Shown here: positions 18,800-27,529 of the stretch, piece after piece | How positions within the stretch are numbered: the stretch's first letter is position 1 | Layout: the number at the start of each line of letters is the position of its first letter | NCBI RefSeq assembly: GCF_900104745.1 | Contig: NZ_LT629732.1 | Span: 1,364,001 to 1,428,000 of the forward strand | Direction of reading: 5' to 3' | Source of the DNA: Actinopolymorpha singaporensis | GTDB taxonomy: Bacteria > Actinomycetota > Actinomycetes > Propionibacteriales > Actinopolymorphaceae | DNA: 64,000 nt | Program-made: the position numbers and the translations under genes | The notes under the pieces: generated by a model | Seen by the model: only the letters and a program-made list of their open reading frames with translations | What the model was told of the DNA's origin: nothing | The model's database searches: none

Positions 18800-20938
18800 C
18801 TACACGTTCCGGGTCTCGACCTTGACCGGAGCGGAGGTCTGCACCTCGACCCGGCCGGTCGCGTCCACCGCGACGGTGAGCGGATGCCCGGCAACCCGCA
18901 GCCCGCTCACCCGCAGCGGCCACCACTCGGCGAAGTCCGCCGCCGGCGCGACCCGCAGCGTCCCGCCGGGCACGTCCGGCTCCAGCCCGAGCGCGGCGGT
19001 GAGCATCACCACCGAGGCCGCCGCCGACCACGCCTGCGGCCGGCACGAGGCGGGGTAGGCGAGCACGGCGTCCCCGGCGTGTGCGTCGGTGCCGGCGAAG
19101 AGTTCCGGCAGCCGGTACGCGAAGTCCGGAGCGGTCCGCAGCAGCCCGAACGCCAGCGAGGCCGCGACCCGGTGGTGGCCCGCCCGGGACAGTCCGAGCA
19201 TGCCGATCGCGGTGTCGTGCGGCCACACCGAACCCGAGTGGTAGCCGAGCGGATTGAACCCGGCCGCGTCGGCGCTCATCGTGCGCAGGCCGTAGCCGCT
19301 GTCCAGGTCGGACTCGGCCATCCGGGCCGCGACCCGGGCGGACTCCTCCGGGTTGAGCAGTCCGGTGCCGAGCAGGTGGCCGAGGTTGGAGGTGGCGGTG
19401 CCGACCGGCCGCTTCGCGCCGTCCAGTGCGATGGCGGGGAAGGAGCCGCGCCGGTCCGACACCCAGAACGTCGTACGGAAGCGCTCGCGCATCGCCTCCG
19501 CCCAGTCGCGCAGGCGGTCCGCGCCGGGTCGGCCGAACGCCTCGAGCAGTGCGGCACCGCCGATGGCCGCCTCGTGGGCGTACGCCTGCGCCTCGCTGAG
19601 CGCGATCGACGGGTCGGCGATCGTGCCGTCCGGGAACTGGATGGAGTCGTTGGAGTCCTTCCAGCCCTGGTTCGCCAGGCCGTGCCCGGACTCGTCGATG
19701 TACTCCAGGAAGCCGTCACCGTCGGCGTCGGCTTCTCCGGTCAGCCAGCCCAGCGCCGCCTCCAGCGGGTCGAGCAGCTCGGCGACCTCGGCGGCCGGCA
19801 TGCCCCAGCGCCAGGCGTCGTGCAGGAGCGAGATCCACAGCGCGGTGGCGTCGATCGTCCCGAAGTACAGCGGCGGGAGCCCTCCGGGGCCGCCGACGGC
19901 CAGGGTGTCCTGGCGTACCTCGTGCAGGATCTTGCCCGGGGCCTCGGCGGTGTCCGGGTCGAACCGGGTGCCCTGGCGGCGGGCCAGGGTGTGCAGCGTG
20001 CCGCGAGCGAGGTCGGTGCCGAGCGGCAGGGTGAGCCGGGCCGCCCACAGCGAGTCCCGGCCGAACAACGTGAAGAACCACGGGCTGCCGGCGGCGAGGA
20101 ACACGTCGTCCGGCGCCATCGGGTCGGCGAGCGCGAGCGCGGCCAGGTCCTCGACGCTGCGGTCGACCAGCCGGACCAGTTCGGCCGGGCCGGAGACCTC
20201 GACCTCGGACCAGCCGGGTCCGTCGGCCGCGGGCAGGAACGCACTGGTGGCGGTCACTGTGTCGGCGGAGCCGGCGGCAGACGCGACCCGCTCCACGGTG
20301 AGCCGCAGCGTGGTCGACCAGCGGGTGCGTGCGGGCAGCCGGACCCGCCAGGCGAACACCGCGTGCCCCTCGGCGTCGGTCTCGTACGTGACCGGTGTCC
20401 GCTCGCCGGCGCCGGCGCCGGGACCTGAGTCGGCCGAGTCGCCGTCCGCGGCGAGCAGCGTCACCCGGACGTCCTCGCCGGCCCAGGCGCAGGTGCCCGA
20501 TCCCGCCGCGGTCAGGGGCGCCAGGCCGGGCCGGCCGCCGCGTCGTACGTCGTCCATGGCGGCGAGGTCGGAGCCGGCCCGCACCCGGACGGTGCACTCC
20601 ACCGCGGTCCGGGCCGCGTTGACCAGGGTCAGGTCCTCCTCGATGCCGTCCGGCACGGCCCGGCGTTCGCGCTCGACCCGGACCGTCGAGTCGGCCCCCG
20701 GGTCGCCCAGGTCGCGCGCCACGCCCACGAACCGTGCCGTACCGGCGTCGTGGAGGGCGTGCCCGACCGGCGTCGGCTCGACGCCGTTCACGTCGACCAG
20801 CAGGGTGGACAGGGCGCGCCGGTCGTTCAGCAGAACTCCCTGGACGCCGCCGGGCCGGATCTGCCCGTCCCGGTCGGAAAGTGCGACTGCGGGGGCGTGC
20901 ACGCAGCTGACCAGCTCATGCAGGAACGGTTGCGGCAT
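18800..20938 (-). CDS. glycogen debranching-type enzyme (amylo-alpha-1,6-glucosidase family)
   Basis: A 712-residue protein with an N-terminal beta-sandwich domain (GDE_N_bis-like, about 1-250) and a C-terminal (alpha/alpha)6 barrel. Diagnostic blocks are FGRDSLWAARL, GKILHEVR, NQGWKDSNDS and YHSGSVWPHDTAIGM. These are seen in bacterial amylo-alpha-1,6-glucosidase-like and mannosylglycerate-hydrolase-like proteins that debranch glycogen or trim alpha-glucans. No signal peptide, so cytoplasmic. ATG 20938 is preceded by GGTGAGGAG on the minus strand. It lies 350 bases from the divergent fadJ-like gene. No glg gene is nearby. Confidence 0.85.
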   Translation of the reverse strand: MPQPFLHELVSCVHAPAVALSDRDGQIRPGGVQGVLLNDRRALSTLLVDVNGVEPTPVGHALHDAGTARFVGVARDLGDPGADSTVRVERERRAVPDGIEEDLTLVNAARTAVECTVRVRAGSDLAAMDDVRRGGRPGLAPLTAAGSGTCAWAGEDVRVTLLAADGDSADSGPGAGAGERTPVTYETDAEGHAVFAWRVRLPARTRWSTTLRLTVERVASAAGSADTVTATSAFLPAADGPGWSEVEVSGPAELVRLVDRSVEDLAALALADPMAPDDVFLAAGSPWFFTLFGRDSLWAARLTLPLGTDLARGTLHTLARRQGTRFDPDTAEAPGKILHEVRQDTLAVGGPGGLPPLYFGTIDATALWISLLHDAWRWGMPAAEVAELLDPLEAALGWLTGEADADGDGFLEYIDESGHGLANQGWKDSNDSIQFPDGTIADPSIALSEAQAYAHEAAIGGAALLEAFGRPGADRLRDWAEAMRERFRTTFWVSDRRGSFPAIALDGAKRPVGTATSNLGHLLGTGLLNPEESARVAARMAESDLDSGYGLRTMSADAAGFNPLGYHSGSVWPHDTAIGMLGLSRAGHHRVAASLAFGLLRTAPDFAYRLPELFAGTDAHAGDAVLAYPASCRPQAWSAAASVVMLTAALGLEPDVPGGTLRVAPAADFAEWWPLRVSGLRVAGHPLTVAVDATGRVEVQTSAPVKVETRNV

Positions 20939-21289
20939 CGGCGTCTCCTCACCACGGCGGCGGTCCGCGGATGCGCCGTTCCCGACCCGATCCCGATCGT
21001 TCCTCATCGTTATCGATCTGATCGTGGACGGGGACTGGCGCCCGAACCGGTTGGCGCAGGATTGTGTCCTACGTTCGGTCCGCCAGTGTGGCCGGTCCGA
21101 CCGTTCGGCCCGTCGGCGGGACCGGCTCCGGCCTCGTGGGCGCGCCGGGCGTACGGACTGAACGCCGGGCCGGGCGGGTAGCGTCTCCACACAACACTGC
21201 GAGAACACACCGCGAGCTCGACACCGCGGGAACACACGCGACAACACCGCGACAACACACCGCCGTCCCCGAGCGTGGATGAGGACGTG
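20939..21289. other. divergent intergenic region with AACAC-type repeats
   Basis: About 350 bases between the debranching-type enzyme and the fadJ-like gene. It should hold both promoters. The only marked structure is the repeat tract entered separately at 21191-21262, directly upstream of the fadJ-like start; I see no clear -10/-35 pair. Confidence 0.4.
21191..21262 (+). repeat. degenerate AACAC(N)GCG tandem repeats
   Basis: Six imperfect units of about 10-14 bases built on ACAACACCGCG / AACACACCGCGAG fill 21191-21262, ending less than 30 bases before the start codon of the fadJ-like gene. Spacing is irregular and copies are degenerate. The tract is strand-biased in A and C, so the transcript leader would be rich in A and C and poorly structured. 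Confidence 0.75.
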
Positions 21290-23449
21290 ATGACAGACGC
21301 CGTGCGGTACGACCGGGACGCCGACGGTGTCGTCACGCTGACGTTCGACCAGCCGGGCCAGTCGGCGAACGTCATGAACGCCGACTACGTGACGGCCATG
21401 GGTGTCGCGGTGGACCGGCTCGAACGCGACCGCGACGCGGGCGAGCTGCGCGGGGTGGTCCTGACCTCGGCCAAGTCGACCTTCTTCGCCGGCGGCGACC
21501 TGGAGATGCTGCGCGACGTCGACCGCGGCGATCTCGCGGAGTTCCGCGGCTTCCTCTCCCAGGCCAAGACACAGTTGCGCCGGCTCGAACGCCTCGGCCG
21601 CCCCGTGGTCGCCGCGATCAACGGGTCCGCGCTCGGTGGCGGCCTGGAGATCGCGCTGGCCTGCCACCACCGGATCGCGCTGGACGACCCGGCGGTCCGG
21701 ATCGGCTTTCCCGAGGTGACGCTCGGGCTCCTGCCCGGTGGCGGCGGCATCGTCCGGTCCGTCCGGCTGATCGGCCTCACCGCCGCGTTGCCGCTGCTGG
21801 TCGAGGGCACCCAGCTCGGCGCTGGCGCGGCCGCCGGGGCGGGGCTGGTCGACGAGCTCGCCGCCACGCCCGAGGAGGTGCTCTCCCGTTCCCGCGCCTG
21901 GGTCGACGCCCGGGCCGCCGAGCCCGAAGGGCCGGTCCAGCCCTGGGACCGCAAGGGGTTCCGGGTGCCCGGCGAGCCCACCGACGCCCAGGGATACGCC
22001 GCGCTGTCCGCCGCTCCGGCGATGCTGACCAGCCGTACGCACGGCGCCTACCCCGCGCCCGAACGCATCCTGGCCGCCGCCGTCGAGGGCACGTTCGTCG
22101 ACGTCGACACCGCGCTGGAGATCGAGACCAGGTACTTCCTGGAACTCGTGACCGGCCAGGTCGCGAAGAACATGATCGGCACGCTGTGGTTCGGCCGGAA
22201 CGAGGTCGCTCGCGGCGCGTCCAAGCCGCCCGGCTACGAGAAGCGGCCGGTGCGCACGCTCGGCGTGCTGGGCGCGGGGATGATGGGCGCCGGGATCGCC
22301 CACGTCAGTGCGTACGCCGGCATCGACGTCGTACTCGCCGACGTGTCCGTCGACCTCGCTCGCGCGGGCCGGGACCGGATCGCCGCGCTGCTCGACGAAC
22401 GCGTGGCGAAGGGCCGGCTCGCCCCCGCCCGCCGGGACGAGGTGCTGTCCCGGATCACCCTCACCGACACCGGGCCCGGGATGGCCGCGCTGGCCGACTG
22501 CGATCTCGTGGTGGAGGCGGTGTTCGAGGACCGCGGGGTGAAGAACGCCGTGCACGCCGCCGCCGAACGCGCCGCCCCCCGGGCGTTCCTCGCGTCCAAC
22601 ACCTCGACCCTGCCGATCACCGGCCTGGCCGCGGCGGTGCGCGCGCCGGACCGTTTCGTCGGGCTGCACTTCTTCTCGCCGGTGCACCGGATGCCGCTGG
22701 TGGAGATCATCCGCGGTGAGCAGACCTCGCCGGTGACGCTGGCCGCGGCGTTCGACTTCGTACGCCAGATCGGCAAGCTGCCGATCATCGTCAACGACGG
22801 CCGCGGCTTCTTCACCTCCCGGGTGTTCGGCACCTACGTCACCGAGGGCATCGCCATGGTGGTCGAGGGCGTACCACCCGCCGTGGTGGAGAACACCGCG
22901 AGGACGGCGGGGTTCCCGGTCGGCCCGCTGGCCGTCGCCGACGAGGTGAGCCTCACCCTGCTGGCCCGGGTCCGGGCGCAGGAGGTGGCAGACCTCGCGG
23001 CGGAGGGGCGTACGCCGGCACCGTCTCCGGCGTACGACGTGATCGACGCGATGGTGCGTGAGCTCGACCGGCCCGGCAAGGGTGGCGGCGCCGGTTTCTA
23101 CGACTACGGAGGCGGCGGAGGCGACGGAGGCGACGGAGGGAAACGGCTGTGGCCCGAGCTGGCGGAGCGGTTCGCCACCGGGCCGGGCGAGGTGCCGGTC
23201 GGCGACGTCGCCGACCGGTTGCTGTACGTCCAGGCGCTGGAGGCGTTGCGCTGCCTGAACGAGGGGGTCGTCCAGACCGCCCGCGACGCCAACGTCGGGA
23301 CGGTCTTCGGGATCGGTTTCCCGGCCTGGACCGGCGGTGCCGCACAGTTCGTCTCGGCCTGCGGCGGGCCCGCGGTGTTCACGGCGCGTGCCAAGGAGTT
23401 GATGGCGCGTTACGGTGACCGGTTCCAGCCGCCGCCTATCAAGTGGTGA
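21290..23449 (+). CDS. fadJ: fused enoyl-CoA hydratase / 3-hydroxyacyl-CoA dehydrogenase (FadJ/FadB-like)
   Basis: Beta-oxidation multifunctional subunit of 719 residues. The N-terminal crotonase domain shows SALGGGLEIALACHHR for the oxyanion region and an FPEVTLGLLPGGGG block with the catalytic Glu. The middle part is an NAD-binding 3HCDH domain starting GVLGAGMMGAGIAH, with HFFSPVHRMPLVE as the substrate/His block, and two C-terminal helical dimerisation domains follow. It converts 2-enoyl-CoA to 3-ketoacyl-CoA, which the thiolase would then cleave. ATG 21290 follows GATGAGGAC; GTG 21275 is an alternative. A short Gly/Asp repeat (GGGGDGGDGG) near residue 605 interrupts the C-terminal domain and is unusual. 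Confidence 0.93.
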   Translation: MTDAVRYDRDADGVVTLTFDQPGQSANVMNADYVTAMGVAVDRLERDRDAGELRGVVLTSAKSTFFAGGDLEMLRDVDRGDLAEFRGFLSQAKTQLRRLERLGRPVVAAINGSALGGGLEIALACHHRIALDDPAVRIGFPEVTLGLLPGGGGIVRSVRLIGLTAALPLLVEGTQLGAGAAAGAGLVDELAATPEEVLSRSRAWVDARAAEPEGPVQPWDRKGFRVPGEPTDAQGYAALSAAPAMLTSRTHGAYPAPERILAAAVEGTFVDVDTALEIETRYFLELVTGQVAKNMIGTLWFGRNEVARGASKPPGYEKRPVRTLGVLGAGMMGAGIAHVSAYAGIDVVLADVSVDLARAGRDRIAALLDERVAKGRLAPARRDEVLSRITLTDTGPGMAALADCDLVVEAVFEDRGVKNAVHAAAERAAPRAFLASNTSTLPITGLAAAVRAPDRFVGLHFFSPVHRMPLVEIIRGEQTSPVTLAAAFDFVRQIGKLPIIVNDGRGFFTSRVFGTYVTEGIAMVVEGVPPAVVENTARTAGFPVGPLAVADEVSLTLLARVRAQEVADLAAEGRTPAPSPAYDVIDAMVRELDRPGKGGGAGFYDYGGGGGDGGDGGKRLWPELAERFATGPGEVPVGDVADRLLYVQALEALRCLNEGVVQTARDANVGTVFGIGFPAWTGGAAQFVSACGGPAVFTARAKELMARYGDRFQPPPIKW

Positions 23450-23482
23450 GACTTGTTTCCCCCCAATCAAGCCTCTCGCCTG

Positions 23483-23488
23483 GATAAT
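23483..23488 (+). promoter_or_regulatory. candidate -10 element for the SatD-like gene
   Basis: GATAAT preceded by TG-like context (TGGATAATGT) stands out in a GC-rich background, about 42 bases before ATG 23531. No clean -35 hexamer at 17-18 bases; low confidence. Confidence 0.35.
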
Positions 23489-23530
23489 GTCGCCCCCGGA
23501 CCTCGGTCCCTGTGAGTACCGGAGGGAAAC

Positions 23531-24160
23531 ATGCTGGTTCTCACGCTTGATCAGCGCGGCAGCCGCAACGGCGTCGACAAGATCGACGGTTTGCTTGCCC
23601 GGTTGCACGCCAACCCGGCCTCCAAGCGGTTCGTCCGCGACTTCGAACGCACGGCGGGGGACGAGGTGCAGGGGTTGCTCAACCATCCCGACGACGCGGT
23701 GGACGTCGTGCTCGACGTCGTTCGCGCCGGCGACTGGTGGGCAGGAGTGGGCGTGGGGCCGGTCCGCGAACCCATCCCGGCGAGTGTGCGCGCGGCCAAC
23801 GGGCCGGCGTTCATCAACGCCCGGGAGGCGGTCGAACGGGCGAAGAACACCCCGTCCCGGCTGGCCGTGGTCGGGCCCGACCCCCGTACGGCCGCAGAGG
23901 CGGAGTCGCTGCTGGCCCTGCTGTCCGCGGTGGTGCAGCGCCGCACCGGTCCCGGCTGGGAGGTGGTCGACCTGATCAGGCAGGGCCTACCGCAGAAGGA
24001 CATCGCCACCGACCTCAAGATCAGCCCGCAGGCGGTGAGCCAGCGCCTGCGCACCGCCTTGTGGCAGGAGGAACGCGGTGCCAGGCCGCTGGCCGCCCGG
24101 CTGCTCACCCAGGCCGACCAGGCGGCCGGTGCTCCGGCGTCCACCTCCGGTCGCGACTGA
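23531..24160 (+). CDS. SatD-like protein with C-terminal helix-turn-helix
   Basis: A 209-residue soluble protein. ATG 23531 follows GGAGGGAAA. The body (1-150) resembles the SatD family: RFVRDFERTAGDEVQGLL, a conserved GDWWAGVGVG turn, and a RLAVVGPDPRTA segment. The C-terminal 45 residues contain a clear helix-turn-helix, PQKDIATDLKISPQAVSQRL, so it may bind DNA. The next gene encodes a membrane protein of the kind that pairs with SatD proteins. First linked to acid tolerance in streptococci, the family has no settled biochemical function. Regulation of the downstream gene is inference. Confidence 0.6.
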   Translation: MLVLTLDQRGSRNGVDKIDGLLARLHANPASKRFVRDFERTAGDEVQGLLNHPDDAVDVVLDVVRAGDWWAGVGVGPVREPIPASVRAANGPAFINAREAVERAKNTPSRLAVVGPDPRTAAEAESLLALLSAVVQRRTGPGWEVVDLIRQGLPQKDIATDLKISPQAVSQRLRTALWQEERGARPLAARLLTQADQAAGAPASTSGRD

Positions 24161-24188
24161 AAGGTACGCAGGGCACCCGGAGAGGGCG

Positions 24189-24250
24189 AGCACCTGTCAA
24201 AGTACGCAGAGCGGCTGTCAGAGTACGGAGAGCACCTGCCGACGGGGAGA
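24189..24250 (+). repeat. 21-base direct repeat upstream of the SatD partner gene
   Basis: Units 24189-24209 and 24210-24230 share the pattern AGC-xx-CTGTCA-A/G-AGTACGxAG, with a partial third unit from 24231. The first two match at 16 or more of 21 positions. They lie between the stop of the SatD-like gene and ATG 24274, so they could be regulator-binding sites or the trace of a lost coding repeat. Confidence 0.6.
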
Positions 24251-24273
24251 CGGGGAGGGACGGTGAGTTCCGG

Positions 24274-25086
24274 ATGAACGTGTCGGGCGACCTTGCGCTG
24301 GTCGTCCTCGCCCTCCTCACCGTGGTGGCCGTGGGCTCGTGGGTGCCGACGGTCCACGACCGGGTCGAGCAGCTCCCCTGGTGGCTGGTGGCGTTCGTGC
24401 CCGCGGGCCTGCTCGGCCTGGCCGGCCTGTGTGCGAGCGGGATGACCGGCGCCCCCTCGCACGAGATCCGGGTTCTCGCCGCGGTGCTGAGTGTCGCGGT
24501 GGCCATCTCCGGCGGTGAGCCGGTGACCCACGCCATCCTGCGGGGCGCCGGCGAGTCCGGGATCCCCGACATCACCCGGCCGGTCGCGCCGGCGCCGACG
24601 CCGTTGCCGGCTGAGGGTACGGACGCGGGGACGTCCGGCGGTCCGGGTACGGCTGCGGGTGCACCCGAGCGGCCCGACGGGGGAGCGTTCGCGGGGACGG
24701 GCACCCGCCCGGCCGGCGGCGACCCCCTGTCCGGCATGGCCGCCGAGCGAGGCCTGCCCGGCACCGGCGGACTGCCCGCCGGTACGCCCGGCGCCGGGCG
24801 GAGCATCACCGGACCGGAGGCGCCGCGCCGGCCGGGGCGGGTGCGGACCGGCCGTCCCGTACTCCGCGGCGGCGCCTGGATCGGCGTCCTCGAACGCGCC
24901 GCGATCGCGAGCTGCCTGCTGGTGGGGTACGGCGAGGGCGTCGCGGTGGTCCTCGCGGTGAAGGGCCTGGGCCGCTACCCCGACCTGCGCGCCTCGGGCG
25001 CCGCCGAACGCTTCATCATCGGCACGTTCGCCAGCCTGCTGTGGGCCGGCGGCGCTGCGGGCATCGGCCTGCTGCTGCGGCCCTGA
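24274..25086 (+). CDS. membrane protein, partner of the SatD-like protein
   Basis: A 270-residue membrane protein. Three N-terminal hydrophobic segments (about 5-85) are followed by an unusual Pro/Gly/Ala/Thr-rich linker of about 110 residues and then a C-terminal module of two membrane segments. That last module (GVLERAAIAS, LAVKGLGRYPDL, ERFIIGTFASLLWAG) matches the C-terminal signature I know from DUF3307/SatE-like proteins encoded beside SatD proteins. The linker's low complexity is probably disordered and may be extracytoplasmic. ATG 24274 follows GGGAGGGA. Function unknown; the frame also runs open upstream but overlaps the SatD-like gene and lacks sense. Confidence 0.6.
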   Translation: MNVSGDLALVVLALLTVVAVGSWVPTVHDRVEQLPWWLVAFVPAGLLGLAGLCASGMTGAPSHEIRVLAAVLSVAVAISGGEPVTHAILRGAGESGIPDITRPVAPAPTPLPAEGTDAGTSGGPGTAAGAPERPDGGAFAGTGTRPAGGDPLSGMAAERGLPGTGGLPAGTPGAGRSITGPEAPRRPGRVRTGRPVLRGGAWIGVLERAAIASCLLVGYGEGVAVVLAVKGLGRYPDLRASGAAERFIIGTFASLLWAGGAAGIGLLLRP

Positions 25087-25167
25087 CCCGCCGTCGGCCG
25101 GGGTCACGGCGTCGCGGACCGTCGCCGGCGGTTTACGGCGCCCGGCGGGCACGGCAGGATCGAGACC

Positions 25168-26331
25168 ATGCGGGCCCACGGCTACTTCGACGCCGACCAC
25201 GACGCGTTCCGGGAATCGTTTCGTACGTTCTGTGCCCGCGAGGTCGTGCCCCGCCAGCCTGGTTGGGACAAGGCCGGCCTGGTCGACCGGGACGTCTGGC
25301 TGGCCGCCGGGCGGCAGGGGTTCCTGGTGCCCGCCGCCGACGAGGCGTACGGCGGACTCGGCATCACCGACCTGCGCTACGAGCAGGTGATGATCGAGGA
25401 GCTCGCCGCGGTGCACGAGTCCGGCTTCGGGCTCGGCCTGCACAACGGTGTCGTCGCGCCGTACCTCCTGCACGCCGCCACCCGCAGCCAGAAGCGCAGG
25501 TTCCTCACTCGCGCTGTCACCGGCGAAGCCGTGCTCGCGATCGCGATCACCGAACCCGAGGCCGGTTCCGACGCCGCCGCGCTGCGCACCCGGGCGGTGG
25601 AGGACGGCGACCACTGGGTGCTGGACGGCGCGAAGACCTTCATCTCCAACGGCATCACCGCCGACCTCGTGCTCGTCGCCGCGCGTACCGAACCCGACCG
25701 GCGGCACGGCATCGGGCTGTTCGTCGTGGAGAGCGGGACGCCCGGCTTCACCCGGGGCCGCAAGCTCGACAAGCTGGGGTTGCGTACGCAGGACACCGCG
25801 GAGCTGTTCTTCGGCGGCTGCCGGGTGCCGAAGCAGAACGTGCTCGGCCACCCGGGCGAGGGGTTCGTCCAGCTGACCCGGCAGTTCGCCCAGGAACGCC
25901 TGGTGGTCGCGATGAGCGCGGTCGCCAGCGCGGAGGTCGCGCTGCAGGACACGATCGCCTACGTGCGGGAACGCCAGGCGTTCGGCCGGCCGCTGTCGGC
26001 GTTCCAGGACACGAGGTTCCGGGTCGCCTCGCTGCGGACCGAGGTGGACGTGGCGCAGGCGTACGTCGACCAGTGCGTGCTCGCCGCCAACGCCGGTGCG
26101 CTGGATGCGCCGTCGGCCGCGCAGGCGAAGCTGTTCGCGACCGAGATGCTCGGCCGGGTCGTCGACGACTGCGTGCAGATGCACGGCGGGTACGGCTACA
26201 TGTGGGAGTACCCCATCTGCCGGGCGTACGCCGACGCGCGGGTGCAGCGCATCTACGCCGGCACCTCCGAGATCATGAAGGACATCATCAGCCGCGCCAT
26301 GCTGGGGCCTGTCTCGAAGGGGGACGCCTGA
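25168..26331 (+). CDS. acyl-CoA dehydrogenase (LCAD/IVD-like active site)
   Basis: FAD-dependent acyl-CoA dehydrogenase of 387 residues forming the 2,3-double bond of acyl-CoA. FAD/substrate blocks are seen: ITEPEAGSD at 127-135 and WVLDGAKTFISNG at 150-162. At the usual base position the protein reads IYAGTSE, with Ala364 in place of Glu, while Glu243 in FAQERLVVA matches the relocated base of isovaleryl-CoA and long-chain enzymes. This suggests a branched-chain or long-chain substrate. It fits its place just upstream of the racemase and the branched-chain 2-oxoacid dehydrogenase genes. It probably shares a transcript with the racemase (50 bases apart). Confidence 0.9.
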   Translation: MRAHGYFDADHDAFRESFRTFCAREVVPRQPGWDKAGLVDRDVWLAAGRQGFLVPAADEAYGGLGITDLRYEQVMIEELAAVHESGFGLGLHNGVVAPYLLHAATRSQKRRFLTRAVTGEAVLAIAITEPEAGSDAAALRTRAVEDGDHWVLDGAKTFISNGITADLVLVAARTEPDRRHGIGLFVVESGTPGFTRGRKLDKLGLRTQDTAELFFGGCRVPKQNVLGHPGEGFVQLTRQFAQERLVVAMSAVASAEVALQDTIAYVRERQAFGRPLSAFQDTRFRVASLRTEVDVAQAYVDQCVLAANAGALDAPSAAQAKLFATEMLGRVVDDCVQMHGGYGYMWEYPICRAYADARVQRIYAGTSEIMKDIISRAMLGPVSKGDA

Positions 26332-26380
26332 CTCGTGTCCGCCGGGGGAGTAAGGCGCGCCGCACGGGAATGATGGCCGG

Positions 26381-27529
26381 ATGAGTGGCCCGCTGACCGG
26401 CGTACGCGTCCTGGAGTTCACCAACCTCGCCCCGGTGCCGTTCGCGGCGACGATGCTGTCCGACCTCGGCGCCGACGTGGTGCGGGTGGACCGCCACGAC
26501 GCGGTGACGGGCGGCCCGGCGCGACCAGGCGACCCGCTCGCGCGCGGCCGGCGGTCGATCGCCCTCGACCTCAAGCACCCGGAGGCGGTCGCCGTCGCGC
26601 TCCGGCTGGTGGAGTCCGCGGACGTGCTGGTCGAGGGCTTCCGGCCGGGCGTGTGCGAGCGCCTCGGCATCGGACCGGACGCCTGCCTGGCCGTCAATCC
26701 GCGGCTGGTCTACGCCCGGATCAGCGGGTGGGGCCAGGACGGTCCCGGCGCGAAGGAAGCCGGGCACGACCTGGACTACCTCGCGGCGTCCGGGGCGCTG
26801 GCGCCGATCGGCCCGTCCGGCGCGCCACCCACCCCGCCGCTGAACTACGTCGCCGACTTCGCCGGCGGAGGGATGCTCGCGGTCGTCGGCATCCTCGCCG
26901 CGCTGTGCGAACGTGAGCGCTCCGGCCGCGGCCAGGTCGTGGACGCGGCGATGGTCGAGGGCGCCGCCTTGTTGTCGGCGCAACTGCGCGGGCTCCTCGC
27001 CGACGGCATGTGGACCGGGCCGCGCGGCGGCAACCTGCTCGACGGCGGCGCGCCGTTCTACCGCTGTTACACCTGTGCGGACGGCCGCTTCGTCGCGGTG
27101 GCCGCGCTGGAACCCCGCTTCTACGCAGCGCTCCTCGCCGGGCTGGGGCTGGTCGAGGAGGACCTGCCCGGACAGTACGACGAGGCGGGCTGGCCGTTGC
27201 TGCACGAGACGTTCGCGGCGGTGCTGGCCACCGGCACCAGGGACGAGTGGGCCGAACGCTTCGCCGGTACCGACGCCTGTGTGACTCCGGTGCTCGACCC
27301 GGCCGAGGCACCGCACCATCCGCAGGCGGCCGCCCGGCGGTCGTTCGTGGATGTCGGCGGACAGGTCCAGCCTGCCCCCGCGCCCCGGCTGTCGCGGACG
27401 CCGAGCGGTGTGCCGGGCCCGGCCCCGGTGCCGGGTGCCCACACCCGGGAGGTGCTGGCAGCCGCGGGGTTCGGCGAGGCCGAGGTTCGCGAGCTGGTCC
27501 GCTCCGGCGCGGTCGCCGCCGACCGGTGA
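26381..27529 (+). CDS. CoA-transferase family III protein, alpha-methylacyl-CoA racemase type
   Basis: A 382-residue CaiB/BaiF-fold protein. His129 in AGHDLDYLA and Asp159 in NYVADFAGGG line up with the catalytic His126/Asp156 pair of mycobacterial alpha-methylacyl-CoA racemase. It would interconvert (2R)- and (2S)-methylacyl-CoA so that beta-oxidation of branched chains can proceed. A true transferase would instead show a catalytic Asp in a different context, so racemase is preferred. ATG 26381 starts MSGPLTGVRVLEF, a standard family beginning. Its neighbours, an acyl-CoA dehydrogenase and BCKDH genes, support a role in branched-chain acid catabolism. Confidence 0.85.
   Translation: MSGPLTGVRVLEFTNLAPVPFAATMLSDLGADVVRVDRHDAVTGGPARPGDPLARGRRSIALDLKHPEAVAVALRLVESADVLVEGFRPGVCERLGIGPDACLAVNPRLVYARISGWGQDGPGAKEAGHDLDYLAASGALAPIGPSGAPPTPPLNYVADFAGGGMLAVVGILAALCERERSGRGQVVDAAMVEGAALLSAQLRGLLADGMWTGPRGGNLLDGGAPFYRCYTCADGRFVAVAALEPRFYAALLAGLGLVEEDLPGQYDEAGWPLLHETFAAVLATGTRDEWAERFAGTDACVTPVLDPAEAPHHPQAAARRSFVDVGGQVQPAPAPRLSRTPSGVPGPAPVPGAHTREVLAAAGFGEAEVRELVRSGAVAADR

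Noticed and set aside
21191-21262. CRISPR-like array
   Set aside because: Units are short, degenerate and without regular unique spacers; no cas gene in the window.
18800-23686. Very long continuous minus-strand frame through the fadJ-like gene
   Set aside because: Only the part up to 20938 has family motifs; the rest is a GC-bias shadow of the plus-strand hydratase/dehydrogenase.
23737-24273. Upstream extension of the SatD partner gene
   Set aside because: The frame overlaps the SatD-like gene out of phase and encodes Gly/Arg-rich nonsense; ATG 24274 has a good ribosome site.
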